DNA of 64,000 bases from Branchipolynoe longqiensis (Eukaryota; Annelida; Polychaeta; Phyllodocida; Polynoidae), in the NCBI GenBank assembly GCA_030323885.1, contig CM059198.1, positions 62,150,917 through 62,214,916 of the forward strand. Reading direction: 5' to 3'. The position numbers were made by a program, and so were the translations under genes. Numbering within the stretch: the first letter of the stretch is position 1; the number at the start of each line of letters is the position of its first letter. Of the stretch, positions 30,811 through 40,122 are shown in pieces. Under the pieces are notes generated by a model, which worked only from the letters and a program-made list of their open reading frames with translations, made no database searches and was not told where the DNA came from.

Positions 30811-32167
30811 ATGGCCACGAAGCGGAGTAAGCACGGTGCAGCAGCAGCCAAGGGGCGTGTTCCGAGTGGCGGGGACGAGGAGTACGACTCCTCACCCGTG
30901 TTGTCGGCAGGGCCTTCGACACAGCCCGGGGCGCATATTCTCTCCGAGGAGGACATAGTGCCTGACGGTGCCGCGCCTCAAAATTGGGAGACGCGGTTTG
31001 CGGCGATGGAGAGTCATATAATGGCTCTCAAACCACCGGTGTCTCATAAACGGCGAGTGCCGAGTGTTCAAGAAGAGTCTTCTCTGGAGGATTTCTCGGA
31101 CACAGACTCAGCGATGGAGCTTAGGGCTCCTCCTCCTTCTCCTAAACGGAGGAAGAAGAAGAAACAGATTGTTTCTTCGGGTGATGATTTCACCAAGGAG
31201 AGGGGGAAGACTGGGCTTCGCAAAAAGCGCAAGACCAAGTCCAAGAAGAAGAAGAAGAAGAGGAAAGTTTCTTCTTCTTCTGACTCGTCCACGGATTCCA
31301 CGTCCACGGAATCAGACTCAGACACGCAATATGAAGGTGTCTATGCTGCCATTGGGGGCAAAGTGGCTAAGAAAGTGGAGAAGCCAAGGGCTAAGCGTGT
31401 GAAAACCACTACGCTTATGCGTGAGAACATTAATGGCCATTTCCGCATGCTTAAGCCGGCGGAGATTATTTCTAAGTTATCAGATGAGTTAACAGGCATT
31501 AAAGGTGTTCCCAACTCCATCATTAAGGAGATGGATCGAGATGTCAATATGACGGAGGACCGTAAGAGATTTGAGGGTGTGTTGCACATAGTGCATAAGG
31601 CGGTGCTTGGGACCCTAACAGCTATTGCTCCTGTAGCAAACAGAATGCAACGAGAAAACAAGTTCTCGTCTTTGGCTAAGACGATGGACAAAGGTATTGC
31701 ATTGTTGGCGGCGGCAGGTAAATTACCTGTCGTATCGAAGATATGAAAATGTTTTCAAGTCAGTTTGCACAGATGCTGGCAAAGAAGTGGCTCGCTCAAA
31801 GAAGGTTACTGATAATGATGGGAAAGAGTTTACGCTCTTTCTTGCTCCAGAGCCGATTAAAGGGAAACCTTTAGATAACACCAAAATGTTTGGCGGTCAA
31901 CTACAATACCTCTATAAAGAGGTAGAAACTGCAGCAAAGAGTGGCAAAAACATGGATGGTAAGAAGAAACAGGAAACTCCTCGTTTCAAAAGGTCACGAG
32001 GGGATTTTCGTCCACGGCGGTTCACCAGGGGAACCAGACCGGGCTCAAACTTCGGTCAAGCTTTTCGGGGCCGGGGCGCTCGCTCAGGCTGGACCGACAA
32101 CACCGCACGGCCACTAGGCCGAGGCGTCAACTCGCCGAGACCCTTCCCCAGGGGCGAGCCCAAGTAG
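30811..32167 (+). pseudogene. DIRS Gag-like protein, frameshifted
   Basis: The ATG at 30811 follows a pyrimidine-rich stretch and begins MATKRSKHGAAAAKG; an in-frame ATG at 30760 is possible but less likely. The first frame runs to a stop at 31744-31746 (311 codons). It has an acidic/serine-rich start, a very basic stretch (KRRKKKKQ, then KSKKKKKKRK) at about residues 111-155, SSSSDSSTDSTSTESDSD, and a more ordered region IISKLSDELTGIKGVPNSII. The protein continues one frame over (RRYENVFKSVCTDAGKE...) to the stop at 32165-32167, ending in an RG-rich region (FRPRRFTRGTRPGSNFGQAF, GRGARSG) expected to bind RNA. The switch lies near 31735-31745. It may be an indel or, less likely, programmed. 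Presumed role: packaging element RNA. Confidence 0.75.
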
Positions 32168-32232
32168 AGGTTGAAACACAGACGTTACAAGTCCTTGCAG
32201 CCTCTAAAACCACACAAACTGTAAGCAACTTT

Positions 32233-34083
32233 GTGGCAGGTAATATTAATAATCATATTTCTGAGTGGCACAAAATTACCAGTGACCAAGAAATTTTACA
32301 AATAGTTAGGGGTGTTCACATTCCCTTCACACAAATTCCGGTACAAGGCAGGATACCTTTTCCTTATAACATTGAACCGGTTGAACGAGAGGCACTAACT
32401 AAACAGGTACAAACATTCTTTGAGAAAGGAATTATACAAAAAGTGACATACTGTTCAGGAGAGTTTATTTCAAACATCTTCTCGAGACCAAAGCCTAATG
32501 GTGAGGTTCGAATGATCCTGGATTTAACAATCCTTAATAAAATGGTTGAATATCGACATTTTAAAATGTTCTCGCTAGATACAGCACGCGATCTGATTAC
32601 GCCAGATGCGTGGATGGCTAGTGTTGATTTAAAAGATGCATATTATACGCTTCCCATAAGAGAAAAAGACCGGAAATTTCTTCGGTTTCTTTGGGATAAC
32701 CAACTCTATGAGTTTACTTGCATGCCGAATGGTTTAGCTTGTGCCCCTCGTTTATTCACTAAACTGCTTAAACCTGTTTTTTCAGTAATGGCGCGGAAGG
32801 CTCATATAATGTTTCCATACATAGATGATTCCTTTATTATTGCATCAACACAAATTGATTGTGAGAATGCAGTGTTGGATTTATGTGCATTACTTACTAA
32901 ATTGGGGTTTTGTGTACATCCACAAAAGTCAGTGTTTAAACCAACAAAACAACTCAAATGTTTAGGGTTTATTCTGGATACACAGTCTCTTACAGTGTCG
33001 ATAACAGAACAAAAACTAATTAAGTTTATGAATATAGCGACCCAGCTTATTAAGTTACCAAAACCTAAAATTAGACAGGTCGCAGTCCTTATTGGGATAA
33101 TGATATCGTATGCACCCGCTATTCTATACGGGAAGGCCCATATTAAATCTCTAGAAATAGATAAAAATTTTGCGTTAACACAAACTAAAGGGAATTTTGA
33201 GCGGAAGATGTTTATTTCGCAAGAAGGGCTACAGGATATTGCATGGCGGATGCAACACATAGCAAGTTCACCAAATCCAATCCATATGGCGGAACCTAAT
33301 ACGGTAATTACTACTGATGCTTCGTTAGAAGGTTGGGGAGCTCATCGAGATTGGGTCACAACAGGAGGTAGATGGCTTGATGATGAAAAATCAGACCATA
33401 TTAATGCGCTAGAATTGCGTGCTATTTATCTGGGCTTATGTAGTTTAGTAAAGATACATAAATCACAAGTTAGAATACTAACAGATAATACTACTGCCAT
33501 GGCATATATTCGTAACATGGGTGGAACCAAATCAAAGCCTTGCAATCAGTTGTCTAAACTGATTTGGAACTGGGCACAGGCTCAACAAGTCTGGCTGACT
33601 GTAGCGCATATTCCAGGGTCACAAAATACACTTGCAGATTATAAAAGTAGAAATTTCCATGACCATTTAGAGTGGTCTCTCTCTACACCTTTGTTTAACT
33701 TCGTTTGTGAAAAATGGGGTACACCTGAAGTTGACTTGTTTGCATCACAAAATAATAACAAGTTACCCTGTCATGTTTCTTGGCATCCTGAACCGGATGC
33801 TTGGAAAGTAGATGCGTTTGCTATTACTTGGGAAAATAATTATTTTTATATTTTCCCACCATTTAGCATTATGAGCAGAGTAGTGAGAAAAATCGGCTTG
33901 GAAGGGACACATGCGATACTGGTGGTGCCCGATTGGGACACGCAACCTTGGCTGCCAGCAGTTTCACAACTGGCAAAAGATCATATACGATTCCCAAGAA
34001 AACTCGGGAATCTGACACACCACGGACCGCTAGTGGTTCACGGCGACGTGTCAACGACGCCCCTATTGGCATTCCTTTTCTAA
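32233..34083 (+). CDS. DIRS reverse transcriptase / RNase H polyprotein, intact
   Basis: 616 codons without a stop. The frame is open from about 31963, overlapping the end of gag; the first ATG is 32233. RT motifs: IFSRPKPNGEVRMILDL (about residue 82), ASVDLKDAYYTLP (about 129-141), QLYEFTCMPNGLACAP, and the catalytic box FPYIDDSFI with YIDD at 196-199. RNase H: ITTDASLEGWGAH (about 359), ALELRAIYLGL (about 392), ILTDNTTAMAYI (about 414), HIPGSQNTLADYKSR (about 459), so its acidic residues are present. A C-terminal block EVDLFASQNNNKLPCHVSW and ILVVPDWDTQPWLP follows, typical of DIRS elements. It would copy element RNA and remove the RNA strand. The 3' end overlaps the recombinase frame by about 150 bases. 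Confidence 0.93.
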   Translation: MAGNINNHISEWHKITSDQEILQIVRGVHIPFTQIPVQGRIPFPYNIEPVEREALTKQVQTFFEKGIIQKVTYCSGEFISNIFSRPKPNGEVRMILDLTILNKMVEYRHFKMFSLDTARDLITPDAWMASVDLKDAYYTLPIREKDRKFLRFLWDNQLYEFTCMPNGLACAPRLFTKLLKPVFSVMARKAHIMFPYIDDSFIIASTQIDCENAVLDLCALLTKLGFCVHPQKSVFKPTKQLKCLGFILDTQSLTVSITEQKLIKFMNIATQLIKLPKPKIRQVAVLIGIMISYAPAILYGKAHIKSLEIDKNFALTQTKGNFERKMFISQEGLQDIAWRMQHIASSPNPIHMAEPNTVITTDASLEGWGAHRDWVTTGGRWLDDEKSDHINALELRAIYLGLCSLVKIHKSQVRILTDNTTAMAYIRNMGGTKSKPCNQLSKLIWNWAQAQQVWLTVAHIPGSQNTLADYKSRNFHDHLEWSLSTPLFNFVCEKWGTPEVDLFASQNNNKLPCHVSWHPEPDAWKVDAFAITWENNYFYIFPPFSIMSRVVRKIGLEGTHAILVVPDWDTQPWLPAVSQLAKDHIRFPRKLGNLTHHGPLVVHGDVSTTPLLAFLF

Positions 34084-35042
34084 GGAAACAGCTGCAGCAA
34101 TTTGGATTGGACAAAAAAACTGAGAATAGGATAGTATCTGATGCCTGGAGGCCAGGAACTGTTAAAATGTACACATCCTATTTAAAGAAATGGGGTGTAC
34201 ATTGTTTGTTAATGAAAGTTAAGCCAACAAATCCAACAATTTCACAAGTGTCTCGTTTTCTTCGTTTTCTAGAGGATGAAGGACTATCTTTTGGGTCGAT
34301 TAATGCGGCAAGATGTGCGTTATCAATCATATTACCTAGAATTGATGGCAAAACAGTTGGAAAACATTATGTTCTTTGTTATCTACTTCATTCAATTTAT
34401 CAAAGGAATCCTCCAAAACCAAAGTATAGTCGGTTTTGGGATGTGTCTATAGTATTTAAGTTGTTTCAGGCTGGCCTCACAACTCGTGGTTAGGATATAA
34501 AACAACTAGGTTTTAAGTCGCGTCCTGTTAATTATAGTAACCGGACACAGAGAACAGACGATTGTTGCTTTGTACTTTAACTGAATAGAAATAGACAAGA
34601 AACACCTATGTTTGATTTAGCACAATTGCTTAAATCGAACACGTTAGGTGGCCCTTTATCTACTGTTCACTTAGACTGTTTTCCGGAGTGATCGGAAATT
34701 ATGAGTTGTGTCAGCCATACGGGCATCTATATATCTAAGACTAAGGAATTTACGTGCATCACAACAACTATAGTGAGCTTTATAAAGCACATAAGGCAAA
34801 TTTCACGAGACACCCTTGCCAGATGGACAATTACGGTGTTGAAATTGGCTGGAGTGGATACGAGCAAATACTCATCCCACTCAACTAGAGGTGCCATGGT
34901 CTCCAAGGCACGGTTGCTAGGTGTTTCTGTGAAAAGAATACTATCGCATGCAGGCTGGAAGACGGCTAAGTCGTTTGCAAAACATTACAACAAGCGACTA
35001 GAAAAGCCTACCGGCATTGCAAAGCGCCTGCTCGCCAACTAA
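33933..35042 (+). pseudogene. DIRS tyrosine recombinase, broken
   Basis: An N-terminal core-binding part (33933-34493) includes AWRPGTVKMYTSYLKKWG and SRFLRFLEDEGLSFGSIN and stops at TAG 34491-34493. The next stretch carries the box around the first catalytic arginine (TGHREQTIVALY, Arg codon 34549-34551) but in another frame, with a TGA soon after. A third part (34701-35042) in the original frame holds SSHSTRGAM (His 34878-34880, Arg 34887-34889), RILSHAGWKTAKSF and the nucleophile in KHYNK (Tyr codon 34986-34988). All catalytic residues are present, but at least three stops and two opposing frameshifts separate them. In intact elements this enzyme inserts the circular DNA without a target duplication. 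Confidence 0.88.
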
Positions 35043-35140
35043 CAAGAATAGGTGAGAACAAAAACGTTGAATATTATATAAGAATGGATGATATTAAGGA
35101 TAAAAAAGAATTATGTAAAGGTCTCCCTAGCCTGAGGCTA

Positions 35141-35246
35141 GCCTGAGGCTGTATACCGAGGTAAAATAGTATAGTTATACGAATCTTACCTGGGTATAGA
35201 TGATGGATAACTGTTGTTTTCCCCGAGGTAGAACCTCGGGTAGACG
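35141..35246. repeat. DIRS internal complementary region
   Basis: Bases 35141-35167 (GCCTGAGGCTGTATACCGAG onward) are complementary to the left end 30074-30100. The following bases to 35246 (AGTATAGTTATACGAATCTT onward) are complementary to the right end. Reading across 35167/35168 gives the junction of the two element ends, the template DIRS elements use to regenerate their termini during circle formation. A local duplication GCCTGAGGCTAGCCTGAGGC lies just upstream. Confidence 0.92.
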
Positions 35247-35362
35247 TTGGCTAGGCCCACCCACCCGCCCTGCCACGTCTATCCCCGTTGGTGTACCGAT
35301 AAACGGGAAAATCATAGTATCCATTGTATTGAAATTCATTTTATCCTGAATAAGTAGGTTAA

Positions 35363-35480
35363 AATTGCTGGTACCTCACGTGCTTCCTTCTCCCTAGCCC
35401 ACGTCTACCCGAGGCTTCTACCTCGGGAAAACAACAGTTATCCATCATCTATACCCAGGTAAGATTCGTATAACTATACT
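35363..35480. repeat. DIRS right terminus
   Basis: 35363-35399 is the inverted partner of the left repeat (AATTGCTGGTACCTCACGTG onward). 35400-35480 (ending ATTCGTATAACTATACT) is the segment complementary to the second part of the internal region, with one or two mismatches and small indels near 35414 and 35427. An AT run follows. Confidence 0.9.
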
Positions 35481-36063
35481 ATATATATATATATGCTTCC
35501 GTGCGGGTGGCGAGTCCCACATCGCGCAGGGGTGTTGGTACCCACCCAACAGCCCCCAACCCCCCCAACCCCCCAACCCCCAACCCAAGAGGAGGGGGGT
35601 GGGGTGGGAGCACCGCTACAGAGCTTATTACAAGCGCCAAAGGGGTTATCACTATCCATATATCTGGATTTAGATATGTCAATTATTTTTCTTGACGCTG
35701 ACCCCTTCAGCTAAGGAATCCCGTTTTAAATTGTTATGTCACTGCGCATTATTTATGAGAATTAATTCCACGGAGTTGACCTTGCAAATATCACTCAGAC
35801 AGCTTCATCTGTCTACCTATATAACACTTACTGACTGAATGCAACAGGAATTACAAAGTACAATCATCCATCTTGTAAATGCACACACCAGACGGGTTGG
35901 CGTCCGTCTCCTATTTTGGTAGATCGTGGGATTTGAACCCTGTTGTTCAGGTATCGTTACTTCTGAAAATACAGGTGCATGCCCCAAGACATTTTTGCCA
36001 ATAGTGCAAGTGTCTTCCACTTTCTTTTGTGTGTTTCTTGTGGTTTTGCATCCTGGTAACATC
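35481..36063. other. mostly unassigned, with a SINE head remnant
   Basis: (AT)n at 35481-35494, then C-rich DNA (CCCCCAACC words, 35550-35590). At 35888-35945 a partial SINE head: ACCAGACGGGTTGGCGTCCG then GTAGATCGTGGGATTTGAAC. Nothing else is recognised. Confidence 0.5.
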
Positions 36064-36300
36064 CCAGACCGGATCGCAGAATGAGTTAGAGCGTCCCTCT
36101 CCCATGATGGTAGATCATAGGATCGTGGGTTCGAATCCTGGTCGATTCAAACTGATGACTTAAACAGTGATACTTGTCACTTCCTAGCCAGGCACTTGGC
36201 ATTATTAGGATAGGGCAAGGAGCAGTGGAATGAGGAAGACCAATCGTCCACGATTGAAATTTCTCCTGCTTAAACAACTAATGTACCAAAAACAAACAAA
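36064..36300 (+). mobile_element. tRNA-derived SINE, type II
   Basis: Best type II copy. Head GACCGGATCGCAGAATGAGT, B box GGGTTCGAATCCTGG, shared CTAGCCAGGCACTTGGCATT and ATTAGGATAGGGCAAGGA, then the type II half GCAGTGGAATGAGGAAGACC, CGATTGAAATTTCTCCTGCT, TAAACAACTAATGTACC and an AAACAAAC tail. Confidence 0.85.
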
Positions 36301-36779
36301 ACAACTAAAGCAAAAAAACATTTCGTATCAGGACAGGGCTTCCACTCTCCAGTTTCTGTGCGTACCGGACGACAGTTGATGATCTGATATTTGTGTATGC
36401 AATATTATTTATTATTTATAAATGTCATGAAGGTAAACTTTACAAAATTTGTTATATTATTCTTAAAATTAAGAATATCCCACAACTTTTGTGACATTTG
36501 AATCAGATTTATCCTCGAAATAAGAATATCCGCACCCCAGTTGAGACATATATAACACAGCTTTTATTTCAATATTCGCTGTAAGGATTGAACCACATTA
36601 GTTCATCCCCCATAGTAGACTACATGTATTTATAATTAATGTCCGATACTGAGGCGTTAGTTCCGTTGTATAAATACATACTCTGACATTGTTTGTGTAA
36701 TTATTCAGAAGGGAATTCATTTCGTCTGATGAGTAGCTAAAACCAGTCGCTTGATTAAAATAAGATTTTTTTTTATAAC

Positions 36780-36970
36780 ATCTTGCAGGGGCTAATATAT
36801 TGCAGCAACACAAACGAATTAGCAACGTCTTAATTAAAATATGTTTTAAACAAAAATCTCTGACAGAGGATAATATATTACAGCAAGAAAAACGAATAAG
36901 CAAGGTCTGGATTGTAGCTTAAACAAAATTGTTTGCAGAGGATAACATATTACAGCAACAACAACGACTA
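36780..36970. repeat. Three tandem copies of an about 75-bp unit
   Basis: GGCTAATATATTGCAGCAAC (36790), GGATAATATATTACAGCAAG (about 36868) and GGATAACATATTACAGCAAC (about 36940) mark successive units that also share AACGAATNAGCAA. Confidence 0.65.
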
Positions 36971-37077
36971 AGAAACCCCCGCCCCACCAAATAACTGAAC
37001 CGACCAAAACAGTTGATGAACCATAAACATATGAATGAACCTATTTGAAAGGAATTAGGTGTAGAATAAGAGATTGA

Positions 37078-37962
37078 TGCCCCAGTCACATACACATTAG
37101 TGGACATAGTTGAATGTAGGTGAACGTAGTGGAGGCTAACATGGGTCAAACATGGTGTAAGTATGTTAAACTACGTTGAAATATGTTAAGGTACGGCAGG
37201 TTTTGGTATGGATAAATATATATGCTACAGGGGGGATAAATACGTTACGGTATGGACAGATATATTATGGTCAAGATAAATATGTTACGGTATGGATGCT
37301 GGTGTGTTCAACTTCGTTCAACTACATTAGCTCCACTACGTTCACCTATGTCCACTGACGGCTATATGACCAGGGCTTCGTCCAAGTATGCTGGAGTACG
37401 CTAGAGTACGCTAGAGTATGCTAGAGGACGCTAGAGGACGCTAGAGGACGCTAGAGGATGCGAGAGGACGCTAGATTAGGCTAGAGTGCGCTAGAGTGCA
37501 ATAGAGTACACTAGAATATGCTAGAGTATGCTAGTTCATGCTAGTGTATGCTAGAGTATGCTAGCGTATGCTAGTGTATGCTAATGTATGATAGTGTATG
37601 CTAGAGTATGCTAGAGTATGCTAGAGTACGATAGAATATGCTAGAGTACACTAGAGTATGCTAGAGTATGCTAGAGTATGCTAGAGTATGCTAGAGTATG
37701 CTAGAGTATGCTAGCGTATGCTAGAGTACGCTAATGTGTGTTAGCATCGCAGATGCAAATTCAGCATCTAACATAGCACTCTTTTCAACATGTCCAAAGA
37801 TTAAATCGGAACTCGTGGCCCACCCACGTTATTACCAAGGAGAAGTATGGATGCCGCTATATTGAACTACGTTGAACTATGTTGAACTACATTGAACTAC
37901 ATTGAACTACGTTCACCTGCACTACATTCAACTATGTCCACTAACGTGTATATGGCCGCGCC
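37078..37962 (+). mobile_element. Family A inverted-repeat transposon, copy 3
   Basis: Left end TGCCCCAGTCACATACACAT then TAGTGGACATAGTTGAATG. Right end is the inverted form, CATTCAACTATGTCCACTAA to GGCCGCGCC. TGA flanks both sides (37075-37077 and 37963-37965). Interior order as in A2: AACATGGTGTAAGTATGTTA, a 20-bp-type segment (GATAAATATGTTACGGTATG), a long 10-bp AGAGTATGCT array (37380-37740), GCATCGCAGATGCAAATTCA, GTCCAAAGATTAAATCGGAA, then TTGAACTACG units. No coding capacity. Confidence 0.85.
37380..37740. repeat. 10-bp array AGAGTATGCT inside A3
   Basis: About 36 decamers, mostly AGAGTATGCT, with an AGAGGACGCT sub-block at 37422-37470 and AGTGTATGCT variants. It is the longest of the three arrays of this word. 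Confidence 0.92.
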
Positions 37963-38016
37963 TGAAAGCATCGGGTTATCCCAAAACTCAATTCAACATT
38001 AGAAATGAGCGATATC

Positions 38017-38462
38017 ATGTCCATCTGTGAAGGTGGCGGTCATCCTAGCGATCCTGCTCCGTGGACCCATTTGCAGTTTGGGCTATTTTCCATTCTACCC
38101 AGTGGACCATGACTGGTTCATCAAAGGATGTGGTATGTGCTGTCCTGTCTGTGGCAAAGTGCATATAAAAGACCCATTGCTGCTTGTGGAAAGAATAGCC
38201 TATGTGGCTGCAGCAGGTTTCCTCAAAAGAAATATCTTGGGATGACCATATGGTGGACGTCCAAAATCAATGTGTTCTAGAGGCATCGTTAAATAAAACA
38301 AGAAAAATAAAAGACCCTTTGCCTATCGGAAAGAGTAGCCTATGTGGTGGCAGCAGGTTTCCTCCAAAATTAATATTTCAGAATGACCATATGTTTGACT
38401 TCCAATAGCCGATGATAAAAATCAATGTGCTCTAGCGCCGTTGTTAAATAAAACTAGCTTTA
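38017..38462 (+). mobile_element. Mollusc-type dispersed repeat, copy 2, 3' half duplicated
   Basis: Reverse complement of the 8606 copy: TGGACCCATTTGCAGTTTGG, GACTGGTTCATCAAAGGATG, AGAATAGCCTATGTGGCTGC, CAATGTGTTCTAGAGGCATC, GTTAAATAAAACAAG. The 3' half is then repeated from AAAAGACCCTTTGCCTATCG (38311) to GTTGTTAAATAAAACTAGC (38455), so two 3' ends lie in tandem. Confidence 0.7.
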
Positions 38463-38604
38463 CTTTTCTTTGTGTCGCAGACCATTAAATAACCTGCCTT
38501 AGCAGGGATTACTGGTCACCTGACCAGCAGTACTTTAGCTGCAGTCTGTTATAAACTGGTGCCCAGTTTCCTACGCTGACACATCTGCAGTAGACGGGGC
38601 ACCG

Positions 38605-38820
38605 GACACGGTGGCCGAATCGACAAGAGTGTTCAGCTGGATTCCCTTGCGAAAGGTCAGGAATTTGAAAACCGACCGACTAAAACCAATAACTTACAAA
38701 ATTGATACTTGTCGCTACTTAGCCTGGTGCTTGGCATTAGTAGGATAGGGCAAGGAGTGGTTTGCTCAGTATCAGGATAATGTGATGGAGTGTGAAATTT
38801 TGTCACGCTGCCGGCGACCT
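38605..38820 (+). mobile_element. SINE type I, cut by MITE D1
   Basis: Head ACACGGTGGCCGAATCGACA, AACCAATAACTTACAAAATT, TAGGATAGGGCAAGGAGTGG, then core up to CGCTGCCGGCGACCT at 38820, where family D copy 1 begins. Small tail fragments of the same SINE family appear at 39545-39595 (reverse) and 39998-40050 (forward). Confidence 0.75.
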
Positions 38821-39075
38821 GGGCCACGTTCATTTTATGCTTCGGAGGCACCTCGGAGAAATTCGTGACATCACATCTAGTCTGAACGACTTAAGCTGGT
38901 GGGTGCCTCTAGTATGGCGGCCTCCATAGGGTGCAGCCATTTGCAATTGAAAAGATGAGCTCTGATCGGCTGAAACCACTGAATTTCGCAGGCATTTTCT
39001 ATGCGTTTTTTTTGGCTCCTATCTGAAAAGAGACATGCGGACGAGATGGCTTGGAGGTGTACCCTGAATGTAAAT
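38821..39075. mobile_element. MITE family D, copy 1 (decayed)
   Basis: Left end GGGCCACGTTCATTTTATGC and right GGCTTGGAGGTGTACCCTGA match the inverted ends of D2 and D3, with the outermost right bases lost. The interior shares GATGAGCTCTGATCGGCTGA and the CATCACATCTAGTCTGAACG segment with the reverse of D2/D3. Confidence 0.65.
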
Positions 39076-39164
39076 AGGCAAAAAAGACATGTCGGAGCCA
39101 GAGAAGACAGGAATGTACACTTCCACCATTTGTTCTTCTCTGCCCAATGCGGTGTCACCTTATA

Positions 39165-39773
39165 GCACTGTCACATTACGACGTTTCTCTCCAACGTGCG
39201 TCGACGTGTGTCACTTTTGGGCGAAACCTCGGGACACATCGGGAAGCGTTACGCGTGCATTATGCGCGCGTTGGTCGCGCGTCGGTTCATGTCGGTACAC
39301 TTTGAGTGACAGCGACCGTCACACCCACATGTTGGCGCGTGTTGGCGCGTGTCGGCGTGCATCAAATGTTTTGCGCTTGCACAAAACTTTCGACGTGCGC
39401 CGACGTGTGCCAACGTCTGGGTGCGACCGTTACAGGGATGTTAGGCGCACGTCGAGATCCGTTGGATGCGCTGGAATAATGTTATGCGAACGCTATGGGC
39501 ACGCCACGTGTGCGTGACAGTCATTCCCACACATGGCGCCAAATTGTTGCTTTGTTGTTTTACGTCCTAGCTGGATCTATGGTCATATCAGGACGGTGCA
39601 CCAACCTCTTTTTGTTTTTTTCCGGCACACGTCGGCACAGGTTGGCCGCACGCTACTAACATGCTGCACTGATGTCAAACTTCTGCCGAAAAGTTGGACG
39701 CGCCTTGATGGGTACAACTTATTTTGTGCATTGGCGGCACCCCGGCGAGAAGCGTCGTAATGTGACAGCCCCA
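39165..39773. mobile_element. Inverted-repeat element, family C
   Basis: Ends CTGTCACATTACGACGTTTC (left) and GAGAAGCGTCGTAATGTGAC (right, inverted). The GC-rich interior repeats GTGTCGGCGCGT / TGTTGGCGCG words, such as at 39333-39358. A reversed SINE tail (GTTGTTTTACGTCCTAGCTG) interrupts it at 39545-39595. The ends resemble those of family B (GTCACACTACGACG), suggesting a shared transposase. Confidence 0.7.
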
Positions 39774-40122
39774 TAACCAAGTGGCCCGCCGCTAACCAGC
39801 CAGGTTGAAATTACCCTCTCATTGTAGGGGGAGTCTCTAGCTGGATGCAGTACTGGCAGTCCACACAGCGACCCGCGCACTGGCTAGCGCGCAGCCACCT
39901 GACACTGGAGAACTGTGACAGTATTAGACGGCATAGTCCCTGCAGCCACTGCATGGTGTTGGAGCTCATGCACGGACTACTACTAGTTTGCATTCTTATA
40001 AGTCGGTACCCTATCCAGATATGGCCTTAGATATTGCTAGGACAGAAAACCCAAACAAAAGGGAGTGTGAGTTGGAGCAGTGCAGTAAGAGAGCAGTGCA
40101 GGGCAGTGCTTCGGTCATTCCT
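39774..40122. other. unassigned, with a SINE tail
   Basis: 39998-40055 matches a type I SINE tail (AAGTCGGTACCCTATCCAGA, TTAGATATTGCTAGGACAGA). It could be the displaced 3' part of the SINE cut at 38820. The rest is unrecognised. Confidence 0.45.

Larger units (their letters stand above)
30074..35480 (+). mobile_element. DIRS-type tyrosine-recombinase retrotransposon
   Basis: A 5.4-kb element with gag, RT/RNase H and tyrosine recombinase frames in order, and DIRS-style termini. Left-end bases 30098-30134 are the inverted complement of 35363-35399. An internal complementary region at 35141-35246 is complementary in its first part (35141-35167) to the left end 30074-30100 and in its second part (35168-35246) to the right end 35400-35480. 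It therefore encodes the joined ends. No target duplication is seen. Both ends abut TA runs ((TA)n to 30073, and (AT)n from 35481), as if it integrated by recombination within a TA microsatellite. gag and recombinase are broken; RT is open. Confidence 0.93.

Noticed and set aside
31963..32232. Longer N-terminus for the DIRS reverse transcriptase
   Set aside because: The frame is open back to 31963 but has no ATG before 32233; it could be used through overlap with gag, which cannot be decided from one copy.
37078..37962. Family A as foldback recombination hotspot rather than a transposon
   Set aside because: Three dispersed copies with the same ends, order and T-N-A-like flanks, one inserted in a SINE, are better explained by transposition.
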